DNA of 64,000 nt from Telopea speciosissima (Eukaryota; Streptophyta; Magnoliopsida; Proteales; Proteaceae), in NCBI RefSeq assembly GCF_018873765.1, contig NC_057920.1, positions 10,863,307-10,927,306 of the forward strand, given 5' to 3'. A program made the translations under genes and the position numbers. A model generated the notes under the pieces. It saw only the letters and a list, made by a program, of their open reading frames with translations, ran no database searches and was not told the origin of the DNA. Below are positions 1 to 13,307 of the stretch, in pieces; position 1 is the stretch's first letter; each line of letters begins with the position of its first letter.

Positions 1-907
1 ATATTTCATATATAAAAGGGCTGAGTTTTCCTTCAAACCACTGGGAATGAAAATCCATTCACCGTGTGATTCTCTATGGGAGCAAGAGGGTATCGGGAAG
101 GTATTTTGGAAACATACCAAAATCCTATAGGGGTTTTACAAACCCTAGGATGGTGGCTGAACCATTACCACATGATGAAGGAAAAATTTGTCCATAAAAG
201 AAACCAATGTTAAAAAAATATTGAACTTTATCAATTTTATTGGGGTTCTTTCTATTTTTAATTCATGATATCAGTTTCAGTATCGGTCTCCACCGATATT
301 GATATTAATACTGATACGAACTGGCCGTATCAGTCCAGATCGGATGATTTTGCCCCCCTCCATACCAAAATCTAAGAAGCCCATTAAACAGCTCATTACC
401 CTTTTTGAATGATTCGTTTCATACTAAAATCAACTTGCGTGCTCAGCACGTATAATACTATAATATATTAGCAAACAATTCAAATCAGTTTCAAACAAAG
501 AAAGTTCACACCAAATTAGGGATTTTGGGCACATCACTAACGTACTCCACAGGTTTTTGGTTATCATTTTCAGCAACCCTTTCCTTCCCATTTCATGGAA
601 TCTTCCTACCCTAACTCCTAAGCCAAACATTAATTTATGGGGTGCTTCGCAATGAACAAGCTGCCCCCCTGCACTGGCTGCTCATGTGCCTGGGCACAGG
701 CTGCACTGTGGCACAAAGAACATTCTCCCTCAATTTATATAGTTACTAATCCAGATATTTCAAGCTTTCTTTGACTTATAATTAGTTGGAATGATTAAAA
801 CGTGATTTCATTATATTAAACGACCTCATCAACCCTAATTCTCTAACTTGCATATCTTATTCAGTTAATCTTATCGTTTCACTGCCAAATTCTCTACACT
901 TCCCTAA

Positions 908-1000
908 GGCCTCGTTTGGATAGTGGCAAGAATCGGTGAGATAGTTGTCTGTTAACTCTCACCCCACAAAACCCTGTCAAACAAACAGGACCCAAGGAAT
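908..1000. repeat. Short MITE-like element with CGTTTGG-type ends
   Basis: The left end reads GGCCTCGTTTGG and the right end, read inward on the other strand, reads GGGTCCTGTTTGTTTG. This gives an imperfect terminal inverted repeat around about 90 bases. Such ends are common in plant MITEs. No clear target duplication was found, so the superfamily is open. Confidence 0.35.
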
Positions 1001-1194
1001 AGCTTAACAAAGATAAGGATGGATCATGGGTGTCTGGGTGAGAAACTAATGTAGAAGATGAAATGCCCCTTCATTTCTTTTGCAAACATACAAGATTAAG
1101 GAGACAATTTGTTTGTTGATCTTATCTAAATCACTGACAAGGGCACACCCCCAAAAGAAAGGGGGAAAAATTCCATAATTCCTGATAGTGTTCA

Positions 1195-1372
1195 AAGTAT
1201 TGGTATCGTATCGGCTGATATGTATTGCTATTGCCAAAGCCTGATACTGATATGATAAGGATCAGCTGGTATAGACAAAAAGTTCATTAAATAAAAAAAT
1301 GACATCTTGATCTGAAATCAGACCGATATGGACCAATTCAACCGATACGTATTGGTATCGGCAGCCAGAAGT
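1195..1372. repeat. TATCGG-family foldback repeat
   Basis: Both ends are rich in TATCGG/CCGATA words in opposite orientation (GTATCGTATCGGC on the left, ACGTATTGGTATCGGC on the right). Related sequence recurs at about 266-345, 43730-43765, 49436-49660, 54470-54712, 62500-62585 and 63600-63715. It is a dispersed family in this genome and no coding capacity is seen. Confidence 0.5.
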
Positions 1373-4300
1373 CAATATACATGGAAATAGACTAGATATA
1401 CACCCTCACCCTTCCATAGAGGGCAGAAGAAGGATTTAAGGCCAGTACAATCACAAAATTTTCAAACAGAAACTGCCAAATGAAGAAGATAGCAACTAGT
1501 GCCTTCTTGAACATGCAAGATTTGTGGTTCATCTTCCTTATCCAGTAGAGGTTGCAATTTTCATGAGAGGACATGGATAGACCTTGACCCAGCCCAACCC
1601 TAAATATGGGCTGGAATAGAAAGGTCAGACTTTTTGAGCAAGTAGACAAGTGGGTGGAATACTTTGCATAAATTATGCACTTACCAAAAAAAAAAAGAAT
1701 ACTTTGCATTAACTTATTTTGTCCCATATATGAATATAGTGGAAGAACTTTACCAAAAAAAATATATATAGTGGAAGAAAAAATAATCAAATTGACCGGA
1801 CAAGATTGTTTTCCCTACTCCACGGTGAAGAGAGAACATCTTAAGCCACAACATCTGATCTTGCGATTAGATCGGGAAAGGGTATTGTTTTCAACTTCGT
1901 ACAGTAAGGATGGGAGTTAATGATGAAACTCACTAACTCAAAAATCCATTCATAGGATAACATGATGATGGATGAAGAGATTCTCTCTCCATCCTGGGCA
2001 AGGAAAAATCTTTCTCCTAGTTCATATGTAGACAATATATGTATAGAAATTTGGGAGAACACAAGTTGTTTGGATGAGGCTATATTTGCATAAATGTAAG
2101 CATGGTTGAATGGATTGATATATAGAACTTAAAATATTCTTACAATTAATAATATATAAACATTTCGCTTAAAAATGTCAATTACAAATTAAAGTATATA
2201 GAAAAATTAGGGTTGTTAATCTGTCTCATACAAGTCACTCCTTTAATTTCCAGTTTCATCACATGAAGTCCAAGGAAGGCTACTAGCCATCTACCATACC
2301 AAATTACAGACTAGCACTTTCCCAGATAAATACATTTGCTATAATATATATATTATTAACAGACCGAGCATTCCTTTACTCGGGGTCAAGGGAGAATCCA
2401 TTGACCGATGGGCTCGGACGGTGTTCATAAGGTATATGGGAAAATGGTAGGTATTATCGATCATTCATAAATAGGAGCAGATAATATGGTCATTGATGGC
2501 TGTACGGTTCCTTGACCACACGGTGTAGGAAACCTTTCTCCGTCATTAATCCGTATATTTCGAAAGTTGAATCCTAATCCTTTGAAAACCATTCAATTGA
2601 TCTCATTGTTCCTTTGATGAATCTGATCATTGTTTAGATAACTCTAGAGTCAATTGGCTCCAAGGATTATTATGTGGTGGTTGTTTGATAATTTATATCT
2701 TATGGCAACTATGATTGCAAAGGCGGGTTGGTCATCTATTTTTCTATATAAATCCCATTTACTTGTGGTTTTTATGAATACTGGTTATACAGGGAGCACC
2801 TGAGATTCACAAATCAAAAGCATCTTACAAGGATTGCACGAGGTAGAAAAGCAAGGATGAAAAGAGGTAGATCTTTGGACTGAATCGAAGGAAATATCAG
2901 ACTGAATGAGTCAAGGAATCAAGCAGATTTGGCCTTGGGATATTTAATGTTTTGTTACTGGATGGGATTATGACTATCAACCCTTTTAAATCTGTAAATA
3001 TGGGTGTTGCTTGCTAGGGTTCTAGCTAAAAAGTTAAATTATATGGCGTCGGATGTTTCCTGGATTGTTTTGTTTCTCATCAAATAGAAAAAAGGCTCGG
3101 CATGCCATCAGGCTGCCCAGCCATGCCTGTCTCCCTCCCATCCCCCTGCGAATTGATACCCCTGTCCTGCCCATCTCACACATCCCATTGGTGCATGCCG
3201 CCAGCTTGTGGAAAGCAAGCAGTGTGCCCAACCCCACCCAAAAAAGAATGTTAATATGGTATTCATTAACTATGTAGTACATACTACCAGCATTTATGTG
3301 GACAGGTTAATTGGTGGTTGGACCAGGACAACCATAAAGGCCAAACTCAACATACAGTCTTGCCAGGTCAGCCCTAACCAGAAATTGTCACCCTTACTTG
3401 TCTTGACTGAGTTGTCATCTTCAGACAAATCTGAGTGTCTCAGGTGTCAAGGACTGCATTTCTGATCACTAAAATGTCCTTGCAAATCTCACTGCACCTT
3501 AATCTGAAGCAAATTACACCTCTATTGGTTATGGAAATACTTGGTAGGTGTTCAACACTGATGAAGTAGAGGTCACTGAAAGTACATATTTCTGAAGTTA
3601 CCAAAAGGGTCTTAAGTCACTATTAAAGGTCAACCAGTTTCTACCACCCTTTGATCAAAGGGCAAGTTAAAGCCTAAGGTCAGTTCTTCATCTTTAATGG
3701 GCGACCTGTGATACATTACAGCTCCATGAAAATAATAGAAAATGCAATCCTCTAAGCAGGTACCACGAGCGAATTGTCTAACTCATACTAGTGAATCCAA
3801 CATCCTTGTCCATTATTCAAAAACAGAAATGAGAAATCTGACTATTTTTTGCTCCTGTTTTTACCACTTCCATGCCAAAAACTCCACTCCTTGCATGTAA
3901 CTTTAATATCAGAATCTAACTTTAGGGCTAAGAGGCAAGAATTGGAGGGGAAAATGATTATCGAATTTTTTATGGCCCTTAAAAGAATGTCACCTTTATC
4001 CACTTCTAGTTATTTTCTATCAGTATTAGATAAGGTTCAAGAGTTTCAACTTGTAGCATTATCAAAGGTTACATACTTACATGGCTAGTTTAATTATGAA
4101 GTTTGTTTCATCAGAAGTTTAATGAAAGATAGTAAAGTTCTGTAGTGGGAAACGCTATTCTGTGATAAGAGAGGTAAAGGGCTGCGGCCTGCTTTATCCT
4201 ATGAATGATATGAATCTGCCATGTCTATGTCATCCTTATGTGGCTGAAGTACAAGAAACATCTGGTAAAGAGACATAAACAACCCACCTACAAGGATTCT

Positions 4301-5049
4301 TTGGGGAAGAAGGGAGGAAAACCCAGAGCAGCCCTACCACAATTTATCACTTACTGCATCATCAGGGATGATGCTAGACCGGTGCAACCATGATAAGAGG
4401 GATATGACTCACCAGACTCAATCCAGTTGGACTATCAAACCTAGAATATGAAAACAGAGCCAAAGATCCAAACTCGTCCTGTCATCAGACAATGACATTC
4501 CCCATGTTCAGCATTCTGCTTCTTCCACTCCCAACCATCTCCCCCTTTTCCTTCCCTAGGGAGTGAAGCTTCTGGTATAGGGCTGGAAGTTCAGCTCTAA
4601 AGTTCCCCTCACAAAATCACCTTGATTTAACTGATGCCTAATTAGGCTTTTTTTTTTAAAAAATAAAAAATGGGGGGAGTTGGCTTACCTAGACATAGTC
4701 AAATCTACTTGAAGCAAGGGAGGAGTGTCCATTGATCGGGTACTATTGAGAAAGCTTAGAGGTTGGTCTGCACATTCAGTATTAGTTTCTAAAACAGCAA
4801 AGGATCCAGAATTATATGACGGACTTCAAAACAGAATTAGGAGCAATAGAAGGGAGGAAACCACAGAACACCATCATGAATCAAAGACCTCAACCTTTTG
4901 TTTATTTATTTATTCTTTTCACGATCAAGACCTCAGCCTTAAATGCAGTAAATAGCACCATTCAGGCACACAAATAACCTTAACGGATAAATCAGACAGA
5001 CAAATAATATTCATAGATAAAAGAAATTTGGAATTTTATTAATACATGG

Positions 5050-5187
5050 AGAACAATTGCCTAACGCAGTTGGTAGAAGTGTAGAGCGTAAAAGCCCACC
5101 CTACCAGGAGGTCTTGGGTTCAAGCCTCTTGGTTCTCATCTTCCCTCCCTCCCCCATAGCTACCTCTATGGAAACAAAAAAAAAAAA
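5050..5187 (+). mobile_element. tRNA-derived SINE
   Basis: The first 75 bases resemble a tRNA gene: an A-box-like CGCAGTTGGTAGA and a B-box-like TTGGGTTCAAGCC at normal spacing. A pyrimidine-rich body and an A-run follow. The flanks AATACATGG (5041-5049) and AATACAGGG (5188-5196) match at 8 of 9 bases and serve as a target duplication. The A tail and flanking repeats argue for a SINE, not a working tRNA gene. Confidence 0.65.
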
Positions 5188-5485
5188 AATACAGGGCAAA
5201 ACCTCTGGTGCTCCAAAAGGATGCCAAAGATGCCTAAGTTTGAAATCTAATAGTTGTGAATCCTCTTTCACAAAATATTTTCATTTCAAATCTCATTTCT
5301 GACCCATAATTATGTCCTATCCCGTCTTTCCTCATCTTCCATATGTTTCTTTTTCTCTTTTCAGATCCAAATCTTGTTGAGATCTTTAAAAAAAAAAAAA
5401 AAGAAAGAAAAACTCTTCCAATTTGAAATAATATTGACGTCATACTTAATGAGAACTTTACCTTTTCAGATCATGTCATTATGGC

Positions 5486-5565
5486 CTAGAAGAGTGACAT
5501 GCCTGGAGGTGGCCCATAAACAGTCTTCCATGATAATGGAATGACCCATCCACCACCTTCATATC
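5486..5565 (-). pseudogene. PSMG2: PSMG2-like last exon
   Basis: On the minus strand a TTTGTGCAG acceptor is followed by 80 bases. They encode the family's conserved C-terminal tail (GGGWVIP ... VYGPPPGMSLF) and end in TAG. The first two bases complete a glycine codon with the G that ends the preceding exon, so the splice phase is preserved. Confidence 0.8.
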
Positions 5566-5827
5566 CTGCACAAAGCAATCAGAACCATTTAGTACTGAAT
5601 AATAAACTTTTTAAGCCATTCACCATTTTAATCTAATAATCAGGTTTGTTCACATGGTCTTAAGCTGGAGGACTGATGGATGACATAACCATTTCAACAG
5701 GTATTCGTCATTAAAAGGGGGGGGGGGGGGAAAGGACTAGCATAAAGATATTTTACGCAGATGGGTTTCATTAAACAATTATAACTTGGAAGATAAAAAG
5801 GGGAAAGGAACATATTTGGTCCTTTAA

Positions 5828-6374
5828 GGGTTGTCAAGGCAAGGCAACCAGCCAATCCAAGGGGACTAGGTGAGGTCTCACTAGGTAATCGCACATTAAG
5901 TAAAATTAAAGGGCGATTGTTTTCTGCCTGGGAGCACAGGCGCCCAGACACATGGGGCGGTCATTTCAGCCATTCAGGGGAGCGGGGTGGTCATTTCGCC
6001 CACCCCCCATGTGTCTGGGCGCGTCCTACCCCTGGTACAGAGAACATTTGGCCAAAATTAAAATACATAGAAATACAATTCCATCTTTTTCTATTTGTTG
6101 TGTTAATACATATAGTCATGGTGCTAGGCAATACCTAGGTGAGGCCAAGTTCCCCAAGGCAATCACCATATTTGAGGAAGCTGATCCCATTTCCTGGTTT
6201 TGTTTTATTTTTATTCCTTTTCCTTCCCTCTTCTTCTTTCCCTTCTTTACTTTTTCCCACATTTTTACCTTTGTTTTCCTCATCTTCTGACTGAGAATAA
6301 TCTGGGCACCTAGACATGTAAGGCGACCAGTTACCTTGGCCTTCTCTGGTTGCCTAGGCGTCTTGACAACTAGA
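5828..6374. repeat. hAT-like MITE with a second MITE nested inside
   Basis: The ends read GGTTGTCAAGGC on the left and GTCTTGACAACTAG on the right. They are inverted copies and match the ends of the better preserved element at 27270-27401. A different foldback element (5916-6050) sits inside. It lies in the last intron of the PSMG2-like copy. No clear target duplication remains, so this is an old insertion. Confidence 0.45.
5916..6050. repeat. Foldback MITE with GCGCCCAGACACATGGGG arms
   Basis: The left arm contains GCGCCCAGACACATGGGG and the right arm its reverse complement CCCCATGTGTCTGGGCGC. The outer part of each arm carries a TTCTCTG-like end. Similar outer ends occur at 40021-40183, 53390-53525 and 61463-61565, so this is one member of a local Mutator-like MITE family. 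The superfamily is inferred from 9-bp duplications in related copies. Confidence 0.55.
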
Positions 6375-7129
6375 GCTATATAACTATCATAAATACTTCT
6401 TAAATTTATCAATTGAGGAAAAGATTAATATAAATACTGTTCTTTCACTAGTGCTTATTCGTTGATATAGCACATTTACTGTACATGTGTTATGCTATAC
6501 CACATGGTATTAAATTGCCCCAAAATATCTCAAAATCGAGGATTAGAGAACCCTAATACAGTTCATGTTCATTCGGTTTTTTCCTTATTCATCTGCACCA
6601 ATTTATCCTTCTAGATATGTATACCACTTGGGATGGGCATTTATTCAGATCCGGATTCAGGGCCTGACAGAATTGATAGCTATGTATATCTTACATATAA
6701 AATGCTTAGACTGTATTATAAATATCCAAATCTGACTGTCGATCGATTTAGAGTCAGATGCAGTTTCAGATCCGGACTCAAAACTTTACAGATCCAACCA
6801 GTATTATGCCCTAACATGCATCCAGGATGTGGTGAAGTGAAGGCATATCACCTAAGTTTCTAATGTAGGTAAATGATAAAGAGGCCCACATACAGAAAGT
6901 CAGTTGCAGCACCTTCTGTACACATTTATGCACAAAAATTTGAAGAAAACAATAACAAGAATGGGACACTTGAACCCAACGATGTTTATTAGGAGTTTAT
7001 AGCTCAAGGATCTACTTGTCTGCAGTAAAACCATGATCATTGCCTTTGTTCTCCCATATCCATTCTCAAGGAAGAACATCATACCCAACCAGAAGATACA
7101 TGTGAAAGCTTCAAACTAAACAAACTCAC

Positions 7130-7252
7130 CTCGGAAACTGTCAGTGCCTAGCCTCAGAAGTTTGCATGCTGCTTTTGCCAACTGCAAGAATCAGGAATGT
7201 TATCTCCTTCTGAACAGTAGCTTAATACGCAAGTGACCTTCAAACCTTTTGC
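7130..7252 (-). pseudogene. PSMG2: PSMG2-like penultimate exon, one-base frame loss
   Basis: The minus strand shows a CTATCAG acceptor, coding for AKGLKVTCVLSYCSEGDNIP, then AKAACKLLRLG, and a GAG/GTGAGT donor. The two coding halves are in different frames. One base appears to be missing just after the DNIPD codons, in a TCTTGCAG stretch. The length is 123, where the phases on either side call for one more base. Confidence 0.75.
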
Positions 7253-8089
7253 CTGATAGCATAATAATAAAAGCTTTCATGAGACAGATTCCCCTTGTTT
7301 CAAAAAAATATTGATCTTCAACAAACTACAAGCAAGTGATCTGACTTTTAGTGCTTATGGTTGAGAGCTCATATAGCCTAAGGAGGAAATAGTTTAAAAG
7401 GTTGAAGGATGTGCAACAAAAAGAAACTTGACCACAAAAATACTGGAAAGAGATAATAAAGCATGAAAACAGGACAATTTGACTAGCTTTTTACATAATC
7501 CATACTAAAAGATTAGAGAGCATCAGAGAAAATTCTTTATAAAGAAACACAGAGCAATGGCACATAAACTAGCTAATACTATCCAAGTTTAGTGACTTTT
7601 GAGAACATCATTATTTCTAATAAAACAGAATTATTATAAATTACCACTGGCCTTAAAAAAATGCTAAAAGATTAAGTATATTAGAAAGAAATTATAGAAC
7701 TAGCCATGGTTCAAGTCAATCAGGATCATCCAAGACAATCCAGCATTGATACCACAATAATTCAAAAACTTCATTTCATGGTACCTTTTTCACCTAGGAT
7801 CCCAGGAATATATCATTAAAAAGAACAGAAAGCTTCCAAAAATATAGTAGAAGCACATAAAAGAAGAAACCAGATTACATATAATTACAACTATTCTTAA
7901 TCCATTGCGGACAAATCAACTATTCCTTCAAGCTTCCATAGGGACGAAATACCCCTTGCCTGCACTCAAGGATCTAGATTTCTTGACAGGGTAAGAATAT
8001 CTCTAAGGACCATCAGAATTTGACGAAACCCATCCAGCTACTAGCACTGAATCCCCCGCAAGGATCACATCACATGCTGACCCTACTAT
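7253..8089. other. Intron of the PSMG2-like copy, no gene seen
   Basis: This is AT-rich intron sequence between the penultimate exon and the copia insertion. I see no open frame with family resemblance and no clear repeat structure. Confidence 0.5.
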
Positions 8090-8094
8090 ATTTA
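8090..8094. repeat. Target site duplication of the copia element, left copy
   Basis: ATTTA lies directly outside the left LTR and is repeated at 13509-13513 outside the right LTR. Five bases is the normal copia duplication length. Confidence 0.9.
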
Positions 8095-8318
8095 TGTTCA
8101 GAACTAGAATACTAAAAACAGAACTGAGAAAGCTTGAATGATCTATTGTGATCACCCAGGCACCTTTATTTATAATGCTGGAATATGAAATTACATGACC
8201 AAAATACCCCTACCTAGCCGATACAGCTAGGCAGTACATAAACAACTATAAAACATAATACTAAAGCACCCAAAAGACCAGAATACCCCCACGGTATTCT
8301 GGTTTACATTATTCAACA
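8095..8318 (-). repeat. Copia LTR, 3' LTR of the element
   Basis: A 224-bp LTR that starts TGTTCAG and ends ATTCAACA, so it keeps the TG...CA ends. It is nearly identical to 13320-13508 apart from a length difference. It is the 3' LTR because the element reads on the minus strand. Confidence 0.92.
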
Positions 8319-8329
8319 CTCCCCCTCAA
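8319..8329 (-). other. Polypurine tract of the copia element
   Basis: On the minus strand TTGAGGGGGAG lies directly against the 3' LTR. It is the usual priming site for second-strand synthesis and confirms the element's direction. Confidence 0.8.
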
Positions 8330-10040
8330 GTTGGAGCAAATATGTCGATCATGCCCAACTTGACTAGATTAGGGTGAAATAATTTTCCAGGCAGACCCTT
8401 GGTGAAGATATCAACAAGCTGATCCGAAGAAGTCACAAAGGGAATACAAATCTGCCCATCTTCTAATTTCTCCTTGATGAAATGCCTATCCACCTCAACA
8501 TGTTTGGCACGGTCATGCTGCACCGGGTTGTGTGCTATACTTATTGCAGCCTTGTTATCGTAGTACAGCATCATAGGAAGGCGAATAGGGAGACCCAAGT
8601 CTTGTAGCAGCCCTTTAAGCCAAAGTAACTCACAAATTCCTTGTGCCATAGCTCTGAATTCAGCTTCGGCAGTAGAATGAGCAACTACATTCTGCTTCTT
8701 GCTACGCCAGGTAACAAGATTTCCACCTACAAAAGAACAATATCCAGAAATGGACTTTCGATCTGCTGAACCAGCCCAATCAGCATCGGTGTATGCCTCT
8801 ACCCGTAGGTGACCATGTGAGGACAAAAGAATGCCCTTTCCAGGAGCTGACTTCAAATAATGTAGAATACGAAGAACAACCTCCATATGAGAAGTGTAGG
8901 GATCATGCATAAATTGACTCACTGCACTTACAGCAACAGCAATGTCTGGACGAGTGTGTGAAAGGTAAATCAACTTCCCTACAAGTCTTTGGTACCGGCC
9001 TTTATCAACAGGCTCACCACCATTTTCCTTGAGCCAAACAGTAGGATCCATAGGAGTGTCCGAAGGGTGGCAGCCTAGCAAACCGGTTTCAGCCAACAAG
9101 TCTAGGACATACTTTCTTTGGGAGAGAAATATGCCTTTCGCAGATCTGGCCACTTCAATCCCAAGAAAGTATCTTAATTTGCCTAGATCTTTAATCTCAA
9201 ATTCCTGGCCAAGGAAGGTCTTCAACTGTCTGATCTCATCACCATCATTGCCAGTAACCACTATATCATCAACGTAGACTATAAGAACAGTGAGTTTTTC
9301 ACCAACCCTCTTGATGAAGAGTGTGTGATCAGCATTACTCTGCTTATAGCCCACAGAAATCATGGCCTTGTGGAATTGACCAAACCAAGCCCAAGGTGAT
9401 CAAGTTTCAGCCCATACGGTGCACGCTTCACCGCACACTTTTCCTCTATTATGTCACAAGAGAACCCTGGTGGAATGTCCATGTATACCTCCTCCTCCAG
9501 TGCTCCATTCAGGAAGGCATTTTTAACATCTAGCTATTGCAACTCCCAACCAAGGTTGACTGCACAAGATAACAACACACGAACTGTATTCAACTTTGCA
9601 ACAGGTGCAAAGGTCTCCTGGTAGTCTATGTCGTATGTCTGAGTAAAACCCCTGGCAACGAGCCGTGCCTTATATCTATCCACGGTGCCATCCACCTTCT
9701 GTTTCACCACAAACACCCATTTACATCCAACGATTTTCTTCCCAGGTGGAAGAACAACAAGCTCCCATGTGTTATTTTTTTTCAAGGCTTCCATTTCTTC
9801 CATCATGGCTACCTTCCACTTTCCATCTGATAAAGCTTCCTGCCAATTATTAGGAACACGAACAGAAGAAAGAGAAGTAACAAAAGCACGAAATGATGGG
9901 GAAAGGGAGTCATAAGAGACAACATGAGATATAGGATGCTGAGTACAAGTCCTGACACCTTTGCGAAGGGCAATAGGCAAGTCAGGAGAAGGAACATTAC
10001 CAGGTGGAGAGGTAGGTTCTGGATCCAGGTTCGGCAATTG
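8326..10040 (-). pseudogene. Copia reverse transcriptase and RNase H region (fossil)
   Basis: The reverse transcriptase part shows the copia signatures [19 protein letters not shown] and the catalytic YVDD with flanking IVYVDDIVVTG. RNase H follows, with EAYTDADWAG and the copia tail KHVEVDRHFIKEK. The region covers the end of pol nearest the 3' LTR. It is broken, as noted for the whole element. Confidence 0.9.
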
Positions 10041-10089
10041 GATGGGTACAGGAGCAACAGTGGATTGAACCTGATTATGTTTCCTTCCT

Positions 10090-11120
10090 TAGGTCTTCAT
10101 AGTGCTAGCATCAATCCTCCTCTGAAATTCACTAATGGTCCTCTGGACAGGAGTTTGGGCTTGAGGGGTCTGCTCCCCCTGAACAGGAACCTCAGTCTGG
10201 ACTGGAGTGGTCTGCTCCCCCTGAACAAGAACTTCTCCCCCTGACTCGGGGGGAGGACCAGAAGTAGGCTGAACAGACTCATTATAGACAGACTGGAGTG
10301 GAGGAGGATGCTCAACAGTCAACACATCTTCGCTAACACTCTCCCCCTGAAGAGGTGGGGACACATAGTAGGAGAGACGCTCATGAAACACAACATCCAT
10401 GCTGACAAAAGTCCGGCGAGATGGAGGGTGATAGCATTTATACCCCTTCTGAGTAGTAGAGTACCCCAAGAAAATGCACCGAAGACTACGGGGTTCAAGC
10501 TTGCTCGAGGACCTGATATCTCGGGCATAGCACACGCAGCCAAACACCTTAGGGGAACAATAAAGGAGGAAGAGCCAAGTAGTAGCTCAACAGGGGTCTA
10601 GAGTGAAGGACCGACGGGCAGCCTATTAATTAAATAGGCGGCGGTGAGAACAACATCCCCCAATGAAGCGAGGGGACATTCCGGCAAACAAAGGGCCCGA
10701 GCGACCTCTAAGAGGTGGCGGTTCTTCCTCTCGCCACACCATTTTGGGTGGAGTATCAACACACGGTGGTCGATGGAGGATCCCATGGGCAGCCAGGTAT
10801 TTTTGGAACCGACCTTCCATATACTCTCGCCCATTATTACTCCGTAAAATTTGAATAGTGCTATGAAATTGAGTTTGAACCAGCTAGTGAAGTGCTGAAA
10901 ACATGAGAAAACCTCCCTTTTGTTGTGCATCAGATAAACCCAAGTAAACCTAGAATAGCAATCAATAAAGGTGACATACCACCGATGACCCGAAAGGGCA
11001 ACTTTTCTACAAGGACCCCACACATCAGAATGAACAACATGAAATAAAGAAGATGACCTTTTATTAGAAATAGGATAGTTGGAACGTGTCTGTTTGGCCA
11101 AGACACAAGGCTCACAAAAA
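10090..11120 (-). pseudogene. Copia integrase region (fossil)
   Basis: The integrase core is seen in VHSDVWGP and YVTFIDCYSRFTWVYL. The downstream conserved copia block FGCVCYARD ... LRCIFLGYS links integrase to reverse transcriptase. A stretch rich in proline, glutamine and valine follows that block, as is usual for this linker. Confidence 0.85.
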
Positions 11121-11730
11121 AATCTTCTTTATTATAAGTTTTGCCTAATGCGGGAAATAAAGTAGATAAGGTTCCTAAAGGTGGATGTCCTAGTATAGAG
11201 TGCCATAAGTGTAATTCAGAGGAAAAAGATGCTGGTGAACAAAGCCTAGAAGGTAAAGCCTGTGTAGATGCAGGATCTCCATCAAGCAAGTACAATCCGC
11301 CATGCACTTTACCCGATCCAATCATCTTCCCCGAGTCCAGTTCCTGAAAAACACAATGAGTAGGAAAGAATGTCACTTTGCAGTTTAAAGATTTAGTGAT
11401 ACTACTAATGGAGAGAAGGTTAGTAGTAAACTTGGGAATATATAACACAGAAGATAAAGACAATGAAGGAGAACAACCAATGGAGCCCTTCCCAGATATG
11501 GAGGAGAGGGACCCATCAGCAATTTTTACTTTGTCTTTACTAGAAGCAGGGAAGTAGGTATTAAAAAGACTGGAGGAACCTGTCATGTGATCAGTAGCTC
11601 CAGAGTCTATGATCCAAGGAGTGGAGACCACTGATGCACAATGACCAGCAAAGGAAATACCTGTATGGGCAAAGAAGGAACCTGAATTGACAGCAAATGT
11701 AGTGGGGGCAGCAAATGTGTTCAACAGACG
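11120..11730 (-). pseudogene. Copia protease and GAG-pre-integrase region (fossil)
   Basis: WIIDSGATDHMTG is the copia aspartic protease motif (D-S-G). LLSISSITKSLNC and LHLWHSILGHPP mark the end of protease and the GAG-pre-integrase zinc-binding module that precedes integrase. Confidence 0.88.
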
Positions 11731-11739
11731 CTGGAGAGC

Positions 11740-13000
11740 TTGAAGTTCTTCCTAGGAGAAACCAATGTCAGTAGTGGGAGCTGAAGCTACACTTTCAGTG
11801 TGATTGGCCTTGTTTTTAGATTTAACACGACCACGTTTGCTCTCAAAATCAGCTGGCTTCCCATGAAGTTTCCAACACTGAGCCTTAGTGTGATATGGTT
11901 TGTGGCACTGATCACACTTCACAGGCTCTTTACTAGCAGCAGAGCAGCAACATTATCGGCAGAAGTGTCGGTAGTGATGGAACCGTGAGTCGTAAAGCTG
12001 ATCTGTCAACCTTAGGAGTAATCATCATAGCAGCCCTCCTTGTCTCTTTGTGAACATATGAAAAGGTTTCCTCCAAAGTGGGAAAAGGAACCCGACCAAG
12101 AACCTGCACCCGAATAGGGTCATAATCATCATTAAGTCCAGCCAGGAAGTCATAGACTAAACCGATCTACATAAGTGTGGTAGGTCGTAATATCTGCAGC
12201 AGAGTAGGCGAGAATCGAGCATAGTGATCCGATTGCTGCCATAAGCACTTGAGGGCAGCATAGTACTTGGTGATTGTCATCTCTTTCGGGTAGTGTTTTG
12301 AAGAGTCTTTCGGATCTCATAAACCGAGCACCACCCCTGACGACCATAAGTACCCTTGACAAGCAGTCCATATCGAGTCGCAGTTGTCAAGGAGAAGGTC
12401 TGACTAGAAATGTCGATGGTCATAGAATTCGAACAAAAGACATCACCATCGCATCATTAGCTGCCCATTTAGTGCGGGCAACCCCTTCTTGATGGGCTGT
12501 TTGGTGATACCATTAAGGTGGCAGTGAGTCCCCTGCCGCCACGATGAGGGATAAGGATCTGGCCCAAATCGGATAATTGGTACCATCTAGTTTTATGGCA
12601 GAGATAGGGCAGGAAATCAGTCCTGGTCTGATCTCCTCCAAGATGCTGATGTAACCTCTGAGTCACCCATAATGCAGCAAGGTAAAATTCGAGTTTTTTG
12701 AAAAAAACTGAATTTCCAAAAATTCTGCAATAGTCGATCTGAAATTGGACAGAATTCTGATCTTCAAAAAACAGCAGGAATTCAAGGCTGAAATAGTGTC
12801 GAGTACAGCAATATAACCAGGGAATAATCCCTCAAAAAATCTTCCCAAACAGCAGCCTAGAAGAACCAAATCGATAAAGTGTCAGGGTTTTGCAAAACCC
12901 TGACAGTTGAGATCGATAAGAAGAGGAAAGAGGCTGCAGCTGTGGGATCTTCAATCAATGTGAAATCAGAGAGGATAGATGCTGTCGTAGGCCTGCATTG
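11740..13000 (-). pseudogene. Copia gag region with CCHC zinc knuckle (fossil)
   Basis: On the minus strand near 11874-11920 a CDQCHKPYHTKAQC block gives a C-X2-C-X4-H-X4-C zinc knuckle, the nucleic-acid-binding end of gag. The sequence towards 13000 is the rest of gag, less well preserved. A purine-rich leader (about 13207-13262) lies between gag and the 5' LTR. Confidence 0.75.
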
Positions 13001-13307
13001 ATGCTCCAAAGAAACCAATCGATCTCCCAACTGTTATGAGATCGATCTCCAAAAAATCTGAAGCAATCCTGAATCGCAGAGAGAGATAATGGCAGCAGCT
13101 ATCGATCTGAATTAGGTTTTAAAATTGAGGTGAGATGGAGGGCAGCACTCGAACCATAGATGGATCACCTCATGGGTGCTGCCCTAAAAAGGGTTGAATG
13201 GATCAAAGGAAGAGAAGAGAGAAGGGAGAAGGGAGAGGAGAAAGGGGAGAGGAGAGGAATCAAGGGAAAAGGGTTTTTTGAACAATCGAGCAGGTCTTAA
13301 AACCCTA

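Larger units (their letters stand above)
1..5040. other. Gene-free stretch with scattered small repeats
   Basis: No open frame here resembles a known protein and none has convincing splice signals. The stretch is AT-rich with short foldback or dispersed repeats (about 266-345, 640-725, 908-1000, 1195-1370). A somewhat GC-rich block lies near 3090-3240. The block at 2360-2560 reads like non-coding transposon-derived sequence, but I cannot assign a family. Confidence 0.5.

Noticed and set aside
5050-5125. tRNA gene
   Set aside because: A and B boxes are present but a body and an A tail with flanking duplication follow, so it is a SINE. The same applies to 34840, 51130 and 63205.
6116-6412. Lys/Glu-rich small protein on the minus strand
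   Set aside because: Low-complexity translation of a pyrimidine-rich stretch within a nested MITE.
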